Below, one piece after another: positions 61,264-64,000 of a DNA stretch of 64,000 nt. How positions within the stretch are numbered: the stretch's first letter is position 1; every line of letters starts with the position of its first letter. The stretch lies in assembly GCA_017502465.1 (NCBI GenBank), contig JAFVUY010000012.1, positions 62,001 through 126,000 of the forward strand, given 5' to 3'. A program made the translations under genes and the position numbers. The stretch is from Bacilli bacterium (GTDB lineage Bacteria; Bacillota_I; Bacilli_A; RFN20; CAG-826). The notes beneath the pieces are model-generated. The model did no database searches, was not told the DNA's origin, and saw only the letters and a program-made list of their open reading frames with translations.

Positions 61264-63894
61264 ATGGCAAAGAAGAAAAAAGAACTTCCTGTAGAAGAAG
61301 TTATTGAAGAAAATATTGTTGTTTCTCCTTTAGAAGAAATTATGGGTGACAGATATGCAACATATGCAAAATATGTCATTCAAGATAGAGCAATTCCTGA
61401 TGTTAGAGACGGTTTAAAGCCAGTTCAAAGACGTATCATTTACTCTATGATTAGAAACGGAAATACTTTTAATAAGCCAACAAGAAAATGCGCTCACACT
61501 GTTGGTGCTGTTATGGGTACTTTCCACCCACATGGTGATAGTTCAATTTATGAAGCTCTAGCCAGAATGAGTCAAGATTGGAAAGTTCGCTATCCATTAA
61601 TTGACTTCCAAGGTAACAACGGTTCCATTGATGGTGATATGCCAGCGGCATATCGTTATACTGAATCAAGATTATCAAAATTATCAAATGAATTAACTCG
61701 CGATTTAGATAAAGAAACAGTTGATATGCAACTCAATTTTGATGACACGGAATTTGAACCAACCGTTCTTCCAGCGAGATTTCCAAACCTTCTTTGTAAT
61801 GGTGCTGAAGGTATTGCTGTTGCTTTAGCAACAGAAATCCCACCTCACAACCTTAGAGAAGTTATTGATGCAACTATTTATCGTATCAATCACAAAACCG
61901 CTACAATTGAAGATTTAAGACAATTTATCAAAGGTCCCGATTTCCCAACAGGAGGTATTACCTATCAATGTGAAGGTTTAGATAGCATGTATCTAACTGG
62001 TAGAGGAAAAATTGAAATTTCATCAAAAACAGAAATAGTCGAAAATAAGGATATTTATCAAATTGTCATCACAGAAATACCTTATAAAGTGGTAAAAAGT
62101 TCACTTGTCTATGAAATAGACAAAATTCGCCACTCAAAATCCATAGATGGTATTATTGAAGTAAGAGACGAGTCTGACTGGAACGGTATCAGGATTGTTG
62201 TAGACTTGAAAAAAAGCGCAAAACCAGACCTTGTTCTTGCATATTTGATGAAAAAAACTCCATTAAGAAGCAATTATTCCGCTAATATGGTTGCTATTGT
62301 TGATGGTAGACCAAGAACATTAAATTTATTAGATTTTATTAATGCTTATATTGCTCATCAAATTCATGTCACTACTAGACAATGCAGATATGATTTAAAC
62401 AAATTTAGTGCTCGTCTTCATATTGTAAATGGTCTTCTTATTGCAGCTTTAAACATTAATGAAGTTGTTGAAATTATTAGAAAAAGTAAAGATAAAGCCG
62501 ATTCTAAAATTAACCTTATTAGTCGTTTTGAGTTAACCTCTGAACAAGCTGAAGCGATTGTTATGATGCCATTATATAAATTATCTCACACAGATGAGAT
62601 GATTCTTCGTAATGAAAAGAGCGAATTAGAAAAGAATATCGAAAGATTAAAAGGCATCTTAGAAGACGATAACAAACTCAATAGAGTCATCGTTAAGGAT
62701 CTTAAAAACGTCGCTGAAACATATGGCGATGATAGAAGAACTTTAATTACTGAAAAAGAAGAAGTGAAACCTATTGATAAGCGCGATCTTATCGCTAAAG
62801 AAGATACCGTGCTCGCGGTCACACGCGATGGATATATTAAAAGATGTAGCGTCAAATCATATCGCGGTTCTGGCGAAAATACTATCCCAGGACTCAAAGA
62901 AGGCGATGTTCTTGTAGGAAAAGGTCAAGCAACCACTACAGATTATGTTGTTTGTTTCACAAACATTGGTAATTATATTTGCTTGCCTGTTCATATAATA
63001 ACCGAGAATAGATGGAAAGACGAAGGTGTTCACATGAACAATTACGTAACAATTGCTTCAGGTGAAAAGATTGTCAAATGCATTATTGTTTCAAATTTCA
63101 GAAATGATATCTATCTTGCTTTCCTTTCTAAATTCGGACAAATTAAAAGAATGTCCTTAGGACTTATTGAAACCGCACGTCACAATCGTCCTGTTAAATG
63201 TATGCGTTTAGTCAATGGAGACGAAATCGCATCTATTCAAATATTAACAGGTAACAGCGATTTACTCATCATGACTAGCGGTGGAAATTGCTCATTGTTC
63301 AACGAAAATGAACTTAACCTACTAGGTCTTAAAGCAGGCGGTGTCAAATCAATAGCCTCATTAGGAAAGCAAACTGCTGTCGCAATGCTTGCTTTTGATG
63401 AAGATGAAAAGAAAAAGATTGCGTTATTAACAGATAAAGGTTGCTTAAGAATTTACTCAAATGAAAAAGTAAACAGAACTGCTCGACTTGGAAAACCAAC
63501 ATCTATGTATCAATGTTTCAAAAATGATATGCATAAATTAATTGGCGCTGTAAAACTTCCAAATAGAGTGGAAAAAGCAACTGTTGTTGTCAAATTGATT
63601 TCTGGTGAAATACACGAATTAGAAATTTCAAATTTCTACATTACTGATGTTCAAAACGCTAAAAAGAATACAGACATACCTAAGAACGCTTTAATAGATT
63701 GCATCTTAGATTGTGAGATGGAAATTATAGACAATAACACAGTCTCTCATCCAATTCTAGTGAAACAAGTCGAAATTGAACACGATGGTTCATCAGAAGT
63801 TGATGAAGTCAAAACACAAACAACATTAGATGATTCTACAAAAGAAGAAACATCATACGAACAAATTTCAATATTTGATGATATTGACGAATAA
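61264..63894 (+). CDS. parC: DNA topoisomerase IV subunit A
   Basis: Cleavage subunit of topoisomerase IV. The 876 residues include the winged-helix region with DVRDGLKPVQRRIIYSM, the catalytic Tyr in AAYRYTESRLSKL (near residue 123), the quinolone-determining region HPHGDSSIYEAL (Ser and Glu are the sensitive-type residues) and a C-terminal beta-pinwheel (LAVTRDGYIKRCSVKSY onward). GNNGSIDGDMPAAYRYTE and GPDFPTGGI resemble ParC. It is longer than most ParC because of an acidic tail (about 60 residues). A terminator follows at 63902. Confidence 0.92.
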   Translation: MAKKKKELPVEEVIEENIVVSPLEEIMGDRYATYAKYVIQDRAIPDVRDGLKPVQRRIIYSMIRNGNTFNKPTRKCAHTVGAVMGTFHPHGDSSIYEALARMSQDWKVRYPLIDFQGNNGSIDGDMPAAYRYTESRLSKLSNELTRDLDKETVDMQLNFDDTEFEPTVLPARFPNLLCNGAEGIAVALATEIPPHNLREVIDATIYRINHKTATIEDLRQFIKGPDFPTGGITYQCEGLDSMYLTGRGKIEISSKTEIVENKDIYQIVITEIPYKVVKSSLVYEIDKIRHSKSIDGIIEVRDESDWNGIRIVVDLKKSAKPDLVLAYLMKKTPLRSNYSANMVAIVDGRPRTLNLLDFINAYIAHQIHVTTRQCRYDLNKFSARLHIVNGLLIAALNINEVVEIIRKSKDKADSKINLISRFELTSEQAEAIVMMPLYKLSHTDEMILRNEKSELEKNIERLKGILEDDNKLNRVIVKDLKNVAETYGDDRRTLITEKEEVKPIDKRDLIAKEDTVLAVTRDGYIKRCSVKSYRGSGENTIPGLKEGDVLVGKGQATTTDYVVCFTNIGNYICLPVHIITENRWKDEGVHMNNYVTIASGEKIVKCIIVSNFRNDIYLAFLSKFGQIKRMSLGLIETARHNRPVKCMRLVNGDEIASIQILTGNSDLLIMTSGGNCSLFNENELNLLGLKAGGVKSIASLGKQTAVAMLAFDEDEKKKIALLTDKGCLRIYSNEKVNRTARLGKPTSMYQCFKNDMHKLIGAVKLPNRVEKATVVVKLISGEIHELEISNFYITDVQNAKKNTDIPKNALIDCILDCEMEIIDNNTVSHPILVKQVEIEHDGSSEVDEVKTQTTLDDSTKEETSYEQISIFDDIDE

Positions 63895-63901
63895 ACAAGT
63901 T

Positions 63902-63930
63902 AAGATTCAGGATTCCTGAGTCTTTTCTTT
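63902..63930 (+). terminator. Terminator after parC
   Basis: AGATTCAGG pairs with CCTGAGTCT (one G-T wobble) across ATT, followed by a T-rich tract. The remaining 70 nt of the window hold nothing I can assign. Confidence 0.8.
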
Positions 63931-64000
63931 TACTCTGATTGCAAAAAATAAATTAATTTATTTGTTGTTATCAATATTATGGTTTATTATTTAAGTGTAT

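Noticed and set aside
59310-63894. DNA gyrase (gyrB-gyrA) near the replication origin
   Set aside because: TDADTDGAHIQ in the B subunit and the A subunit sequence are of the ParE/ParC type, and no dnaA, dnaN or recF gene or DnaA-box cluster is seen.
1-64000. Mycoplasma-type code in which TGA encodes Trp
   Set aside because: No gene contains an in-frame TGA, Trp is TGG throughout, and five genes end in TGA at functional ATGA or GTGA overlaps.
1-64000. CRISPR arrays, prophage genes, insertion sequences, tRNA or rRNA genes
   Set aside because: No repeat-spacer pattern, transposase, integrase or phage structural gene was found, and no cloverleaf sequence was recognised in the gaps.

Overview
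The window is a gene-dense, low-G+C (roughly one third by eye) chromosome segment of a Bacilli-type Firmicute. Gene order matches the Bacillus core in several blocks: ribF-rpsO-pnp-rnjB-ftsK, comEA-comEC-holA-rpsT, hrcA-grpE-dnaK-dnaJ, ybeY-cdd-era-recO-glyS-dnaG-rpoD-trmK-nif3, and parE-parC. The intervening genes are stripped out compared with Bacillus, and the proteins look like those of the uncultured, streamlined Bacilli close to Erysipelotrichales, RF39 and the Mollicutes. That placement is an inference. TGA is a stop codon here, so the Mycoplasma code is not used, but TGA stops occur only where they overlap a downstream start. I see no tRNA or rRNA gene, insertion sequence, prophage or CRISPR array.

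Layout. 1-5.5 kb: flavin cofactor synthesis, S15 with a structured leader, and RNA decay (PNPase and a degenerate RNase J2). 5.5-11.8 kb: ftsK-acpS-pulA-OB protein-plsC. 11.8-14.4 kb: a minus-strand lipoprotein and an rRNA methyltransferase. 14.5-22.4 kb: nucleoside salvage, rarA/dtd on divergent promoters, mnmA, and T-box-controlled alaS with ruvX. 22.4-27.7 kb: a two-gene chromate-type transporter, greA, then DNA-uptake genes comEA-comEC and holA. 27.7-35.6 kb: rpsT, an acyl ligase fused to its own carrier domain, fmt, a nuclease-helicase fusion and lepA. 35.7-38.5 kb: a Fic-fold pseudoenzyme with a winged helix, a small membrane protein and hemW. 38.5-43.3 kb: the heat-shock operon behind two CIRCE elements. 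43.4-44.6 kb: a C39-peptidase membrane protein. 44.6-53.1 kb: ybeY to nif3. 53.1-59.2 kb: ispH, cyclophilin, nfo, ispG, rpmG, a metallo-hydrolase, efp, a YneF-type protein and plsY. 59.3-63.9 kb: topoisomerase IV.

Most notable observations. First, comEA and the distant C39-peptidase gene share a long composite upstream element at identical spacing, which suggests one regulon linking DNA uptake to an NBD-less relative of peptidase-containing transporters. Second, about ten genes have a -10 hexamer only 6-8 nt before the start codon and no Shine-Dalgarno sequence, so leaderless transcription appears common, which would be unusual for a Firmicute. Third, dnaG and nif3 are each broken by one missing base in a homopolymer, which looks more like sequencing error than decay. 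There is no gene-free stretch longer than 300 bases; the longest, 18777-19057, holds the alaS T-box.
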